The notes under the pieces were generated by a model that was given only the letters and a program-made list of their open reading frames with translations, was not told the origin of the DNA and ran no database searches. Positions 46,560 to 55,688 of a DNA stretch of 64,000 bases are shown one piece after another. The position numbers and the translations under genes are program-made. Location of the stretch: IMG/VR virus record IMGVR_UViG_3300027985_000872, positions 62,001 through 126,000 of that record. One strand, given 5' to 3'. Numbering within the stretch: position 1 is the first letter of the stretch; each line of letters begins with the position of its first letter. This DNA comes from a virus.

Positions 46560-47093
46560 TTATACTAAGTCGATATCACCAGAGCGAGAAACATCAAAGC
46601 TATCATCGTCGGCAACAATAGCATTAAATGCATATTGTTCAACGAGAACACCACGCTTATTAAGTCCGCCACCTTTTCTAGTAAAGCGACAATCAAATAA
46701 GCGAATTACTGCAGGTACATCACCTTCGTCAGTTTTTTGGAAAATTTCAAGATCCCAAGTTGCTGATGATAGTAATTTACCAGGATTTACATGATTTGCA
46801 CCTTCTCCAGCTTCACCGTGTAGGTTCCACTTTCCAATTCCGTTACCTTCTCCCGTTGGATTTACTTTATCCATATTTCTAGCAGCAGAAGTATAGCGTA
46901 TAACGCTCAATGTTCCGTCTACGAAATATGCTACAGGTTCGTTAGAGACAACCTCATAACGTCCCATGGTTTCGATAGGAATTGTAGTAACAGTTACATT
47001 GTAACTACAGTCTTGACAATAAGCTAAGGTAACATTACCAGCTTTAATTTTTGCATTCGCGCCCGTTATGAACGCAGGTTTAATTCCAGCCAT
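46560..47093 (-). CDS. Tail tube-like structural protein, first paralogue
   Basis: 177 residues: MAGIKPAFITGANAKIKAGN, GNGIGKWNLHG, YAFNAIVADDDSFDVSRSG. Clearly homologous to the 45947 product over its whole length. SD ACAAGGAG, a strong site. It heads a minus-strand run of three tube-like genes separated from the sheath by two terminators and a Lys-rich gene. Confidence 0.7.
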   Translation of the reverse strand: MAGIKPAFITGANAKIKAGNVTLAYCQDCSYNVTVTTIPIETMGRYEVVSNEPVAYFVDGTLSVIRYTSAARNMDKVNPTGEGNGIGKWNLHGEAGEGANHVNPGKLLSSATWDLEIFQKTDEGDVPAVIRLFDCRFTRKGGGLNKRGVLVEQYAFNAIVADDDSFDVSRSGDIDLV

Positions 47094-47187
47094 TTTTTAC
47101 TCCTTGTGGTTCGGTTCCACGTACCATGAATTTTGTGCGACTATTCACACCTACATATATAATAACATACTTTCACTTAAAAATAAA

Positions 47188-47207
47188 AACCCCACTTTCG
47201 TGGGGTT
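47188..47207 (-). terminator. Rho-independent terminator
   Basis: AACCCCAC-TTTC-GTGGGGTT stem followed on the minus strand by TTTTATTTTT. It ends the 47232-48029 transcript. Confidence 0.9.
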
Positions 47208-47231
47208 ATAAAGAATAAATGTCTATAAAAA

Positions 47232-48029
47232 TTATTTTTTAGCTTTTGAGTGTTTCTTAATATAAGAATCAATCTCGCGTTTAAGACGGGCGAATTCTTT
47301 TTCCATAGCTGCCTTTGCTTCTGGTGCCTCTTCTTCAATAATCCACCTACAATCCTTAAGCTCCTTAAGTTCTTTTAAAGCATACTTAATATCACGCTGG
47401 ATGTCTTCTTTAGTTCTTTCTATGGAGGGTGGTGGTATAGTTTCACTTTTCTCTTTGGGAAATAAAGACTTCTTTAGTTTGCTTTTTTCTTTGAGTTTCT
47501 TGTCTTTAGCTGCAGCAGTTTCCATTTTCTTTTCGCCATACTTTTGTCTACCGATATGTGCTGCTAGACCTGCAGGATCATAAACTCCCTTTTTATGAGC
47601 TAATTTACCTTTTAATTTTTTAAAACCAATATGTTTCTTTTCAAGTTCTTCTTCCATAGCTTTTGCTATATTATCTTTTTCTCCCCAGTTTTTTAATAAC
47701 AAGGCAGATTCTCTATAGCCGGCTTCTTCAAGTGCTTTTACAAGTTTTAGATGTGGTTTTTTCTTTTTAGTTTCAGTCTCGAAATTACCTTCTTCAGGCA
47801 CACCTTCTCTCATTGCAGTATCAATCTGTCGTTGAATATTGCTTCCCATATCGCGAATTTCTTGATTGAATTTTTGTTCTTTAGCTTTTGCTTTTTTTGC
47901 TTTATAGTCTCTTAATGAAACTACCGCTTTATTTAAAGTTTCAATTTGCTCTTCTGTAAGAGTTTCACTCTTTTGTAATTCAGCGATTGTATTTTTAAGG
48001 ATTTTTATCTTTTCTATGAATTTATCCAT
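47232..48029 (-). CDS. Hypothetical Lys-rich coiled-coil protein with ALAAHIGRQKYG-like motif
   Basis: 265 residues, extremely charged, coiled coil at both ends. The centre has KKGVYDPAGLAAHIGRQKYG, a short motif seen in assorted phage head and structural proteins. It is bracketed by terminators on both sides, so its level is set separately from sheath and tube. SD TTAGGAG. Role unknown. Confidence 0.6.
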   Translation of the reverse strand: MDKFIEKIKILKNTIAELQKSETLTEEQIETLNKAVVSLRDYKAKKAKAKEQKFNQEIRDMGSNIQRQIDTAMREGVPEEGNFETETKKKKPHLKLVKALEEAGYRESALLLKNWGEKDNIAKAMEEELEKKHIGFKKLKGKLAHKKGVYDPAGLAAHIGRQKYGEKKMETAAAKDKKLKEKSKLKKSLFPKEKSETIPPPSIERTKEDIQRDIKYALKELKELKDCRWIIEEEAPEAKAAMEKEFARLKREIDSYIKKHSKAKK

Positions 48030-48045
48030 AACTACTCCTAAGTTA

Positions 48046-48070
48046 AAAGGGTCAGATTAACTGACCCTTT
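48046..48070 (-). terminator. Rho-independent terminator after the sheath gene
   Basis: AAAGGGTCAG-ATTAA-CTGACCCTTT, 10-bp stem, followed on the minus strand by a short T run (TTTTAACTT). Confidence 0.8.
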
Positions 48071-48080
48071 ATAAAGTTTA

Positions 48081-50300
48081 TTACGCTTCGCTTATTTTTC
48101 TTGAAAGAGTGATATCTGCAAGAACAAAATCGATACCTTCGACTAACTTAGCAATAACAGAGATATTGATTGTATTACCCTCAATTTTAACAACCAGCGA
48201 TTTAAATCCATTAGGGGCATCATCAGATTGAACTGTAATACCTTGAGATAGGTATGTTGCTAAGATTGATTCACAAGTTGATTTAACCTCTGCGGCATTA
48301 ACTGTATTTTTAACACCAACATAGATTTTCTCTAATTGATCTCTAAAGTCAAATGCGAGAATATCTGCAGCATAAATAACGTTTCCACGATTCCATACCC
48401 AGTTTCCGTCTTTACCGTATGTAGTGTTATCTACAGTTACTTTAAATCCACCAGATTGTGGAGCTTCTAGGAAAGTGATTCCGTTTTTAATTGCTTGCTC
48501 ATATTGAGTTCTTGGATCAAAATCTGTTTCAATATCTACTTCAGCAGTTCTCATAGGTTGAGCTGTATGACGGATACCAGCCACATTCATATACTTGTTA
48601 GTTAATGGAGTTCCGATTGGAGATCCTGCTCTTGCTCCAGCTATATTACAAGCTAATGCCCATGGTTGGAACCACTTGATATTCCCTTGAGAATCAATAT
48701 TTCTAACATCTTGAATACATAGTTGAACACGTCCGTATGCCAAGTTATTAGCGATATCTAAGCAAGTATCACCACTTGTGTATCCAGAACTAGTAGTAGA
48801 GAAGTAACCTTTCCATGAAAGATAACCCTGTCTTTCAGATCTATTTTTAGTAGTAGCCATTTTACTTAGATGCGTCTTAACACCTTGATGTACGGCATCG
48901 ATAGTATATGTTGAACTTGAATCAGTGAGACCGTCAGCAATATCAGCCGTAGCATCTCTTGAGAACAGAGGAACAACAGCATTTAATCTGATGCCTTCAA
49001 AAGCTAATAAAGCATTTGTAACACTAGCACCTGTTGTAGCTCCAAGAGCACCAACTACAGTATTTAAGAACGTTTCTGCTTTAACTTCAGGTAAACCTGT
49101 GATAGTTTGTGACGCATCTAATTCTTGATGATAGATGACTGCTGATTCACTACAGAATTCTACAAACTCATAATAATCTTTCTTAATTCTTACAGGTTTA
49201 TTTCCAGTAACAAAATTAAGCGCTGATACAGCTGAAACAGCATCAAGAACTGAAGGAGAAAGTTGATTATACAAGGTAGAAGAAAGTGCAAACACCCAAT
49301 CTGCTTCTAGATTCAAATCATTCACTAACTCAATAAGGGTATCATAAGAGCTAATCTTATAGTCTGTATTAGCAGCATCTACTGTTAATCTTACATAATC
49401 GCTATCATGATCTACTGTCACAGAAGCCGCAGTTCCTGCGCCAATGTATTCGGCAGTAAGAACAATATTTCCACCAATTGTATCAGTTTCTGTAATAAGT
49501 TCTTTTCTCTGCTCTATAGTGATAGTTGCAGCAGATTCAATACTTGAGAATGTAATACCCGCAGCATGACCGATAGCAGCAAGGTCAACACTGGTTTCAA
49601 TCTCAAAAGATTTACCTAAACCATTTTGATGTGCTGTAGCATCTGCATCAACAGTGAATACAAGATAATCACTAGCATCAAAACTTGCTGTAACACCTGT
49701 TAAATCATTATTTAACTCAGTTAATAATGTTGCTTGATCAGTTACAGAAGCAGATAATACAGTAATTGCTTGAGTGGCACCACCATTTAATTTAACATTA
49801 AAAGCTGTATCAGGTAATGCTGCACAGGCCGCATCATTAAGAGCTACAGTACCAGTTACTACAGGAGCAACTTCCGCAGTATGAGAGACACTATAAACAA
49901 TTCTGTTTCCTTCTTCACCTGCAATTATCGATTTGATATACCCCATATTGTTAGCAAGGGTTAATGAAGCTTTAACAGAAGCATTAGTTTTATAGATATA
50001 AACCGCTTGAGCTCCATTAGGAATCGCACCATCTACTGCCGGTGAAAATAAAAAATTACAAGCATCCACAATTGGACCCGAACCATATTTAGCAATAATT
50101 TCAGGTACTTGCGCTGCTGTGTAAACATTATTCCCGATATCTTGTTCTTCACTACCAGGAATACCACGAGTTGATTCTCCAATAATACCTACCAATCCAG
50201 CAGGCCCTAATGGAAAAGCCCCACCTAAGTCAATTGTAGTCTTAGAGTAAGCACCTGGTTTGTAGATTGTGGCACCATTGAAACTTACGTTGATAGCCAT
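48081..50300 (-). CDS. Tail sheath protein
   Basis: 739 residues. The N-terminus TIYKPGAYSKTTIDL and GPAGLVGIIGESTRGIPGSE is typical of contractile sheath proteins. So is the C-terminal region (RTQYEQAIKNGITFLEAPQS, FDFRDQLEKIYVGVKNTVNA). It forms the outer contractile tube that drives the spike through the envelope. SD AAAGGAG with a nearby TGATATAAT promoter; strong terminator downstream. Confidence 0.9.
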   Translation of the reverse strand: MAINVSFNGATIYKPGAYSKTTIDLGGAFPLGPAGLVGIIGESTRGIPGSEEQDIGNNVYTAAQVPEIIAKYGSGPIVDACNFLFSPAVDGAIPNGAQAVYIYKTNASVKASLTLANNMGYIKSIIAGEEGNRIVYSVSHTAEVAPVVTGTVALNDAACAALPDTAFNVKLNGGATQAITVLSASVTDQATLLTELNNDLTGVTASFDASDYLVFTVDADATAHQNGLGKSFEIETSVDLAAIGHAAGITFSSIESAATITIEQRKELITETDTIGGNIVLTAEYIGAGTAASVTVDHDSDYVRLTVDAANTDYKISSYDTLIELVNDLNLEADWVFALSSTLYNQLSPSVLDAVSAVSALNFVTGNKPVRIKKDYYEFVEFCSESAVIYHQELDASQTITGLPEVKAETFLNTVVGALGATTGASVTNALLAFEGIRLNAVVPLFSRDATADIADGLTDSSSTYTIDAVHQGVKTHLSKMATTKNRSERQGYLSWKGYFSTTSSGYTSGDTCLDIANNLAYGRVQLCIQDVRNIDSQGNIKWFQPWALACNIAGARAGSPIGTPLTNKYMNVAGIRHTAQPMRTAEVDIETDFDPRTQYEQAIKNGITFLEAPQSGGFKVTVDNTTYGKDGNWVWNRGNVIYAADILAFDFRDQLEKIYVGVKNTVNAAEVKSTCESILATYLSQGITVQSDDAPNGFKSLVVKIEGNTINISVIAKLVEGIDFVLADITLSRKISEA

Positions 50301-50344
50301 AATATTCTCCTTTACATGTTACTATGTCTTACATTCAGTATATA

Positions 50345-50353
50345 ATTATATCA
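50345..50353 (-). promoter_or_regulatory. Putative sheath promoter -10 (TGATATAAT)
   Basis: Extended -10 TGATATAAT on the minus strand, about 45 bases before the sheath start codon. The interval to the next gene is non-coding. Confidence 0.55.
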
Positions 50354-50391
50354 GATATTAATACCTAGTGTCTGTAAGTCATTTTTTTTTA

Positions 50392-50652
50392 TTATAGTTT
50401 AACACCATATTTTACTAATTCTGCATCGTATTTTTCAATAGATTCTTTCTTAGAAAGTCCTTTAGACTTAAAATAAGACCAAACAATCTCTTTCATGTGA
50501 TGTTTAGGTATCTTATTCTTTCTAAGATGAAACCATGAATCAAAAGAAATCTCAGCCTCAATAGGAGTAGTTTCTTTAACTTGTTCCTCGCGCTTCTTTT
50601 GCTCCATAGCTTTGATTTGTTTCTTTAAATCATTACTTTTTTTCTTTGTCAT
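50392..50652 (-). CDS. Hypothetical small basic protein
   Basis: 86 residues, Lys-rich helical N-terminus (KKQIKAMEQKKREEQVKE), then SFDSWFHLRKNKIPKHHMK. No family recognised. SD AATAGGAG. Last gene of the neck operon, before the sheath. Confidence 0.55.
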   Translation of the reverse strand: MTKKKSNDLKKQIKAMEQKKREEQVKETTPIEAEISFDSWFHLRKNKIPKHHMKEIVWSYFKSKGLSKKESIEKYDAELVKYGVKL

Positions 50653-50663
50653 AAAATCTCCTA

Positions 50664-51335
50664 TTAGTTAGATAACACAGGTGGAACTAACTCTAAATCT
50701 TCTGTATCATTCTCTCTATCATACTGTATTTGTATATCTACATCATTTATTTCTGTGTAATCATCATCATCAAGATAATTTTGAACTGTACACTTAAATC
50801 TAATCCATCTGCTCCATATATTTTCTGCCATATATTGACTATCTTTATTATATTCTGAAGCACTAAATGTAGTCAACTGTAAACCTAAGTTTCTCATTGA
50901 TGATTTTTCTTTATATAATAAATAGTTAACTATATAATACATCCACAATACATGATCTTTTGATTTAGAAGCATGAATACCAATATCAAGCATTACACTC
51001 ATTGGATTAACTAATTCATCTGCTTCTTCTCCCATACCGAAATAATCACCAATAGACGCTTTACCCTCATCATCGGTTTCACTTGCTAAATGAATACTAA
51101 AACAAGGTACTTTCTGCGGATCGAAGGAGAAAGATTGTACAGCTGGTAAGCGCGCACCAGTAAACCAGTTCCAAATAGAATCTACGTACTCTGTACCGTA
51201 ATGATTCATTAACTCATCGGTTTCATATTGAGCAAATATACCTCTAAATATGGTTTCATTGTTTTTTAATTTAGCAATGCCATTTGCTATTGTTTTTTGA
51301 AGAACAACTTCTGGTAAAACAAAACTCATACCCAA
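50664..51335 (-). CDS. Neck or tail-terminator structural protein
   Basis: 223 residues. No motif gives a firm family. Its position between the neck gene and the sheath, and its mixed alpha/beta sequence with an acidic C-terminus (DVDIQIQYDRENDTEDLELV), suit a tail terminator or head-tail joining protein. It overlaps the upstream gene by 10 bases; SD ATAGGAG. Confidence 0.5.
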   Translation of the reverse strand: MGMSFVLPEVVLQKTIANGIAKLKNNETIFRGIFAQYETDELMNHYGTEYVDSIWNWFTGARLPAVQSFSFDPQKVPCFSIHLASETDDEGKASIGDYFGMGEEADELVNPMSVMLDIGIHASKSKDHVLWMYYIVNYLLYKEKSSMRNLGLQLTTFSASEYNKDSQYMAENIWSRWIRFKCTVQNYLDDDDYTEINDVDIQIQYDRENDTEDLELVPPVLSN

Positions 51336-51931
51336 TCACTCCTATGCTTATCCATTATTTCTTGAATAGCATCGTCTATAGCAAGACCCATTCTAGCATT
51401 AATATCCATTAATGTTAAAGTCATATCTAATTTTTTACCAGGATGTACCCATTTTGTACTAGCATCTTGTTTACTAGAGGCTGTTCTAAAATCGACATTC
51501 CCAACATCATCCTTTCCAGTTTTTCTAGTAGCATTAATCTGTCTCATTGCTTCAACAGTCGTTAGTGCTTTCTTTTTTTGTTTAAGAGGTATTACTTTAT
51601 ATAAGGATCCATCTTTTGCTACTTTAGCATTTTTTAATAACTTTGGTAGCATAGGAAATGGTGGTGTAGAAAAGTCAGTTTTCCCTGAATCTGTGGTTAT
51701 CTCATAACTAGATCCAAATTTTGTCATTCTTAATTGTTCAACAAAATCTTCTATACCTTCCGCAACACCTTCTTTTTTAGCCTCTTGCATATACTGCTCA
51801 ATTATATTATCGACTCTTTGTAATATCTCCCTATGAGCTTCCTTACAAATAATAGATATAATGTTCTCAGGTCTACCTCGCAACCTCAGATCTTGTCTGA
51901 ATTTATCAATTTCCATGGTTGCATCTAACAT
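51326..51931 (-). CDS. Putative head-tail joining protein
   Basis: 201 residues. Helical start (ILQRVDNIIEQYMQEAKKEG) and helical C-terminus (LMDINARMGLAIDDAIQEIM), reminiscent of HK97 gp10-like completion proteins but without decisive motifs. SD AGAAG; it starts directly at the end of the Nudix gene. Confidence 0.5.
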   Translation of the reverse strand: MLDATMEIDKFRQDLRLRGRPENIISIICKEAHREILQRVDNIIEQYMQEAKKEGVAEGIEDFVEQLRMTKFGSSYEITTDSGKTDFSTPPFPMLPKLLKNAKVAKDGSLYKVIPLKQKKKALTTVEAMRQINATRKTGKDDVGNVDFRTASSKQDASTKWVHPGKKLDMTLTLMDINARMGLAIDDAIQEIMDKHRSDWV

Positions 51932-53425
51932 TTATTTCTTCTTTTTAACCACTTTTGCTTTTAAGTCATTTAAGAAGTTTTGTTTATCGTAATTATTCCA
52001 TTCTTGTCCAAAAACAATACGTATTCTTCCGTTTGGCTCTATAATGACCTGTGGTTTTGACATATACATATATTCATTATTGTAGACTGTTTCTGGATTA
52101 GCTGGATTAGCTGAATAAGCCTCTACTACTTCTGGTTCACGGCTCATCGATTCAACTTTATTTTGCAGTTCCAGTAATTTAGCTTCCAACATCTCTAATT
52201 CATTACCTGTATCATGACACAACTTATTATGTTGTGCAGCTATCTCATGACTAAATTGCTCTAACTTATCAAATAACTTAATTATTCGACCTTCGACTTC
52301 ACTGATATCTATGGCATTACCATGACGAATTTCAGTTCTCATGTTTTCCATCTCAGTATAAATATTAGCTAGGTTATGACGCTTATAATTATCTACTAGT
52401 TGATGTAATCCACCCTCTATAGTATTATCTGATAAATGTTCTTCACTTAATACTTGTAGTTCAGGTTCATCTTCTGGCATATACCATTCAAAGACACTCA
52501 TAATATCAGCGGTTAACATAGGAAGTGATTTATGAGAGAATTGATGAATTACTTTTTGACCATCTGATACTCGACCTGAGTACATATCGTTGACATGTTT
52601 TCTAATACTTAATATGTAACCATCAAGCTTAATATCTCTAAACTCTTCATCTTCCATATCAGATACAGCATCCCTAAGCATTCTGAAAGCACCATTGCCA
52701 ATCAAACGCAACGCATCACCATGACTTATATCAAATACGGCATCACGTCCATCAGGGCCTCTTAGTATATTTTTCTCTAATTTCTCTTTTGCTACTAAAT
52801 ATTTTAATGAACTTTTTTTGACCATACAGTGATGTGAGTTGAGATAAGCTTCAATACCCTTTAACGAGCAGTGACGTAGACGAGTGTCATCAATTAATAT
52901 ATGAGGTTCAATAAACTTCCAGTTCTTCATCTCTTTTGTGTTCTTAATCTTCCCCTTATAATCACGACATACGAATGTTTTGGAGTCATTCATCTGCGAT
53001 CTAAAAGAGCCAACTTCAAACATCTCACCACACACGATTCCTGCTTCTTCTCTAGTTTCTCTATGTGCTGCCTCTTCAAAAGTTTCTCCCGGATCAACGT
53101 GTCCACCTGGTGTACCTAATCTTCCACTTTCTGTACACTCTCCAACTAAGATTCTTCCTTTATTATCTACGACTATAACTCCAGCGCCCTGTCCACGATA
53201 AAATTGTTCAAAACTTTTTTTTACATCTTTTTTCTTCTTTTTCTTATCTTTTTTCCATGAACCTCCACGATCGTTGTTTTTGGATTCTGGTGCACCACTA
53301 TCTGGTGCAGAATATTTAGCAGCAACACTCTTTGGTGGTCTACCACGAGCATGATCTTTTGACTCTTTACCATGAAGGATAGCCATCATCATTCTGTATT
53401 GACGTTTAGATGCAGCTTTTGGCAT
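51932..53425 (-). CDS. Nudix hydrolase domain fused to a structural-type protein
   Basis: 497 residues from ATG 53425 (TGGAG as SD; an ATG four codons upstream overlaps that SD). The N-terminal SKRQYRMMMAILHGKES resembles a head-protein motif, followed by a Lys-rich stretch. Residues about 75-200 form a Nudix domain with a complete box (GGHVDPGETFEEAAHRETRE then EAGI). The remaining 280 residues contain coiled coil (LEMLEAKLLELQNKVESMSR). Nudix enzymes hydrolyse nucleotide diphosphates linked to other groups (NTPs, NAD, ADP-ribose, RNA caps). Lying inside the neck operon, it may be a virion protein or an ejected enzyme. Confidence 0.8.
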   Translation of the reverse strand: MPKAASKRQYRMMMAILHGKESKDHARGRPPKSVAAKYSAPDSGAPESKNNDRGGSWKKDKKKKKKDVKKSFEQFYRGQGAGVIVVDNKGRILVGECTESGRLGTPGGHVDPGETFEEAAHRETREEAGIVCGEMFEVGSFRSQMNDSKTFVCRDYKGKIKNTKEMKNWKFIEPHILIDDTRLRHCSLKGIEAYLNSHHCMVKKSSLKYLVAKEKLEKNILRGPDGRDAVFDISHGDALRLIGNGAFRMLRDAVSDMEDEEFRDIKLDGYILSIRKHVNDMYSGRVSDGQKVIHQFSHKSLPMLTADIMSVFEWYMPEDEPELQVLSEEHLSDNTIEGGLHQLVDNYKRHNLANIYTEMENMRTEIRHGNAIDISEVEGRIIKLFDKLEQFSHEIAAQHNKLCHDTGNELEMLEAKLLELQNKVESMSREPEVVEAYSANPANPETVYNNEYMYMSKPQVIIEPNGRIRIVFGQEWNNYDKQNFLNDLKAKVVKKKK

Positions 53426-53478
53426 ATAAATCTCCATTATTTTAAGTTGTACTCTTATATTGTATCAGTTATAACTAG

Positions 53479-54288
53479 TTAACTCTGTTCTTCTGCTTGC
53501 ATAAGAAAATCTCTCTTAACCAATACTTGCTGTGGAAGTCTTCTAGCTATTTTCTCACCTGTTGCAATATTATATTCTTGAGTAACCCTCATTTCATGCA
53601 TTACATTTTGCACAGTATATACTGGATTCGTAGTATAAGTTATTGATATTACTTCACCAATATCATTTAATTCATCATATTGAGGTTCAATAAGCCAATG
53701 AATATCACCATCTGAAGTGATCTCATAATCAGTATCTTCTATATATTCATATAACGACCCATTTACAACTGCAGTCATGTAATCTATACAAACAATCGGG
53801 TATCTTAATCTAGTGATTTTATTAGTGCTTGATTTATATTCTATTAGGTCATTCAATCTAACTTCAAAATCAGGACAATAGAGTTGATCGAATGTGCTAA
53901 AGTCAGCCTGTTGACCATTATTATATTCTGCTGGGAAAGTTATCACTGCTGTACCGATTTCCCACACTCCTTGAACTTCAAACATTTTCTCAAGTGAATT
54001 AGAAGTAAATGCACCCCAAATTTCTCTTTGATCTGACGTTCCGGGGAATGTATCGTGGTATATCATTTGAGAGTTATCACAAAAAGGACAGTCAGGTGTA
54101 TGATTATTTTCATGTAAACCCTTCATATTTGGACATGGAGCAGCCACTCTATGTATGAAGCGAATTCCTCTGTTATTTAATAGTTGATCCCAGGCAGCAC
54201 CACGTATACTTGGATCAGCAATCTCATACGGCATAGGTGAAGGTGTCGATCTGCTGGATTTATTATATTGTTGACTAGGTTTCTTCAT
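53479..54288 (-). CDS. Neck / head-tail connector protein with zinc-knuckle cysteines
   Basis: 269 residues. Cysteines in APCPNMKG and DCPFCDNS could bind zinc. The region IRGAAWDQLLNNRGIRFIHR and the beta-rich C-terminus resemble connector proteins of large myoviruses. First gene of the neck-sheath operon. SD TAAGGAG. Confidence 0.55.
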   Translation of the reverse strand: MKKPSQQYNKSSRSTPSPMPYEIADPSIRGAAWDQLLNNRGIRFIHRVAAPCPNMKGLHENNHTPDCPFCDNSQMIYHDTFPGTSDQREIWGAFTSNSLEKMFEVQGVWEIGTAVITFPAEYNNGQQADFSTFDQLYCPDFEVRLNDLIEYKSSTNKITRLRYPIVCIDYMTAVVNGSLYEYIEDTDYEITSDGDIHWLIEPQYDELNDIGEVISITYTTNPVYTVQNVMHEMRVTQEYNIATGEKIARRLPQQVLVKRDFLMQAEEQS

Positions 54289-54309
54289 AGTAACTCCTTA
54301 ATACTATTA

Positions 54310-54317
54310 ATTATACC
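54310..54317 (-). promoter_or_regulatory. Putative promoter -10 (GGTATAAT) of the neck operon
   Basis: Minus-strand TTGGTATAAT, about 20 bases before ATG 54288. It is divergent from the plus-strand -10 at 54363. Confidence 0.55.
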
Positions 54318-54362
54318 AAATTTCAACTTATCATTTATTTAACTATGATCTTTATTTATCGG

Positions 54363-54368
54363 TATAAT
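54363..54368 (+). promoter_or_regulatory. Leaderless-type promoter -10 heading the small-gene array
   Basis: GGTATAAT, then TAGAAT and ATG at 54375, with no SD. It is the only promoter-like element seen before the long chain of overlapping small genes, so it may drive the whole array. Confidence 0.6.
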
Positions 54369-54374
54369 TAGAAT

Positions 54375-54746
54375 ATGAATCAGAAAAATGATATAATACA
54401 TAAAGAAGATGAATCAACTCAAGGCGATGAAATCATGACCTGTTCTTTATCAAAAAAAGCAATACTACAGAAAATCATTAAAGAGGAAGGAAGTTGCGAG
54501 TGGATAATTGATGAATATTCTAATCAAGATATCTGCCACCTATGTCCTTTTAATACCTTAAAGAAAAAAGATAAATTTAATTTCTTCTGCTGTTATGAAG
54601 CCGTTAATGGTACAGCTCAACCAACAGAGGAAGAAGCAAATCGGAAATATAAAGAGACTGCTATACAACTATTAATAGATATGATAGTTGAAGAAGAAGT
54701 TTTAGGTAAAGATTCCGAAGACTTTGAGAGCGTATCGTATGAGTGA
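54375..54746 (+). CDS. Cys-rich small protein (family C)
   Basis: 123 residues. Shared plan: helix, a G-x-C, then CHLCPF (residues about 56-61) and a later CC, ending in an acidic helix with EEEVLGKD. The same plan recurs at 54739, 62151, 62508, 62806 and 63075. The cysteines suggest a zinc-bound mini-domain. ATG 54375 fits the leaderless pattern; an internal ATG (MTCSLSKK) is an alternative start. Confidence 0.65.
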   Translation: MNQKNDIIHKEDESTQGDEIMTCSLSKKAILQKIIKEEGSCEWIIDEYSNQDICHLCPFNTLKKKDKFNFFCCYEAVNGTAQPTEEEANRKYKETAIQLLIDMIVEEEVLGKDSEDFESVSYE

Positions 54747-54972
54747 AAAAGACATAGAGTTACTTGAAGAGATCGTTAATAAAAAAGGCGATTGTCTGAA
54801 TAGACGCCTATGTGAGAGATGTCCCTTTAGGCGTAAATGCTTACCAACTTTTCTAGATAGAACAACTAGAGTAACAAAAGCAGAACGCATGATTTTAGCA
54901 TTAGAAACTATTACGAACGCTATGTTGTTTGACGAGGATAGCGATGGTGAATATTTCGACAACAGAAGTTGA
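54739..54972 (+). CDS. Cys-rich small protein (family C)
   Basis: 77 residues from ATG 54739, overlapping the previous stop. MSEKDIELLEEIVNKKGDCL, then CERCPFRRKC, then an ALETITNAMLFDED helix. Clear relative of 54375 and of the 62-63 kb genes. It overlaps the first array gene by 29 bases. Confidence 0.65.
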   Translation: MSEKDIELLEEIVNKKGDCLNRRLCERCPFRRKCLPTFLDRTTRVTKAERMILALETITNAMLFDEDSDGEYFDNRS

Positions 54973-55084
54973 TCCTTGGGCGCCTCATGTTCAAGATATG
55001 TGGTTCACAATACAACTGCTATGTGTTCTTCATAAACTATGCCACATAGAAATGAAAAAACATGGGCCTATTAGTAAGTATTGA
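54944..55084 (+). CDS. Array protein 1 (family W small ORF)
   Basis: 46 residues, first of the array. Core IQLLCVLHKLCHIEMKKHG shows the family plan: hydrophobic helix with LxxL, then HG. The CAT GGG codons of that HG contain the ATG of the next gene. Function unknown. Confidence 0.6.
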   Translation: MVNISTTEVDPWAPHVQDMWFTIQLLCVLHKLCHIEMKKHGPISKY

Positions 55085-55280
55085 TTCTGTATCAGCACAT
55101 CATATGTATAATATAATGCGTATACTGATTGTAATAGGTATATCCAACTACAGTAAAAACGATTCTTATTTTTTATCAGAAACATTTAAAATTCGACTCA
55201 TAGACTTTATAACTACACCAAGAGATGAATACTCCAAAGAATTCAGTTGGTATATTAAGTTTAGTAAAATAAATACATGA
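55062..55280 (+). CDS. Array protein 2 (family W)
   Basis: 72 residues; core IMRILIVIGISNY, later a second helix IRLIDFITT. It overlaps its neighbours by 23 and 4 bases. Confidence 0.6.
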   Translation: MGLLVSIDSVSAHHMYNIMRILIVIGISNYSKNDSYFLSETFKIRLIDFITTPRDEYSKEFSWYIKFSKINT

Positions 55281-55453
55281 CGTATTTAATCAATAAAGAA
55301 GATATACATATGTTCTTCAATGATCCGCGATATAGTTGCATTTGTAGATTAATGGATTTCTTATTATATCCACTCGATATCGTCGATGAGTCTTATATAG
55401 AGAATACTAGCATAAGAGATTTCATAATGCGAGTAGATAACAATGATCTATAA
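55277..55453 (+). CDS. Array protein 3 (family W)
   Basis: 58 residues; core LMDFLLYPLDIVDESYIEN then IRDFIMRVD. ATGA overlap with the previous gene. Confidence 0.6.
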   Translation: MTYLINKEDIHMFFNDPRYSCICRLMDFLLYPLDIVDESYIENTSIRDFIMRVDNNDL

Positions 55454-55688
55454 TCCAAATTACTATCTTATAGATGATTTCATAGACATATTATGGCGCT
55501 TAAATATAGTTCATTGTAAATATACATATCACAATGAAGATCAAGAATTGATATGGATTGATGATAATATTTTTTATTTAAAAATTTTGGAATATTATGA
55601 AAGAATGGCAATACAGCAGAGAAAGAAAAAGAGTATCTTTTCAAGATTCGTTAAGAACGTGCAGGGAATTATGGCGCGTATTAGCTAA
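55443..55688 (+). CDS. Array protein 4 (family W), extended C-terminus
   Basis: 81 residues; core FIDILWRLNIVHCKY then IFYLKILEYYERM. A basic tail (RKKKSIFSRFVKNVQG) overlaps the next gene by 92 bases, the longest overlap in the array. Confidence 0.55.
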   Translation: MIYNPNYYLIDDFIDILWRLNIVHCKYTYHNEDQELIWIDDNIFYLKILEYYERMAIQQRKKKSIFSRFVKNVQGIMARIS

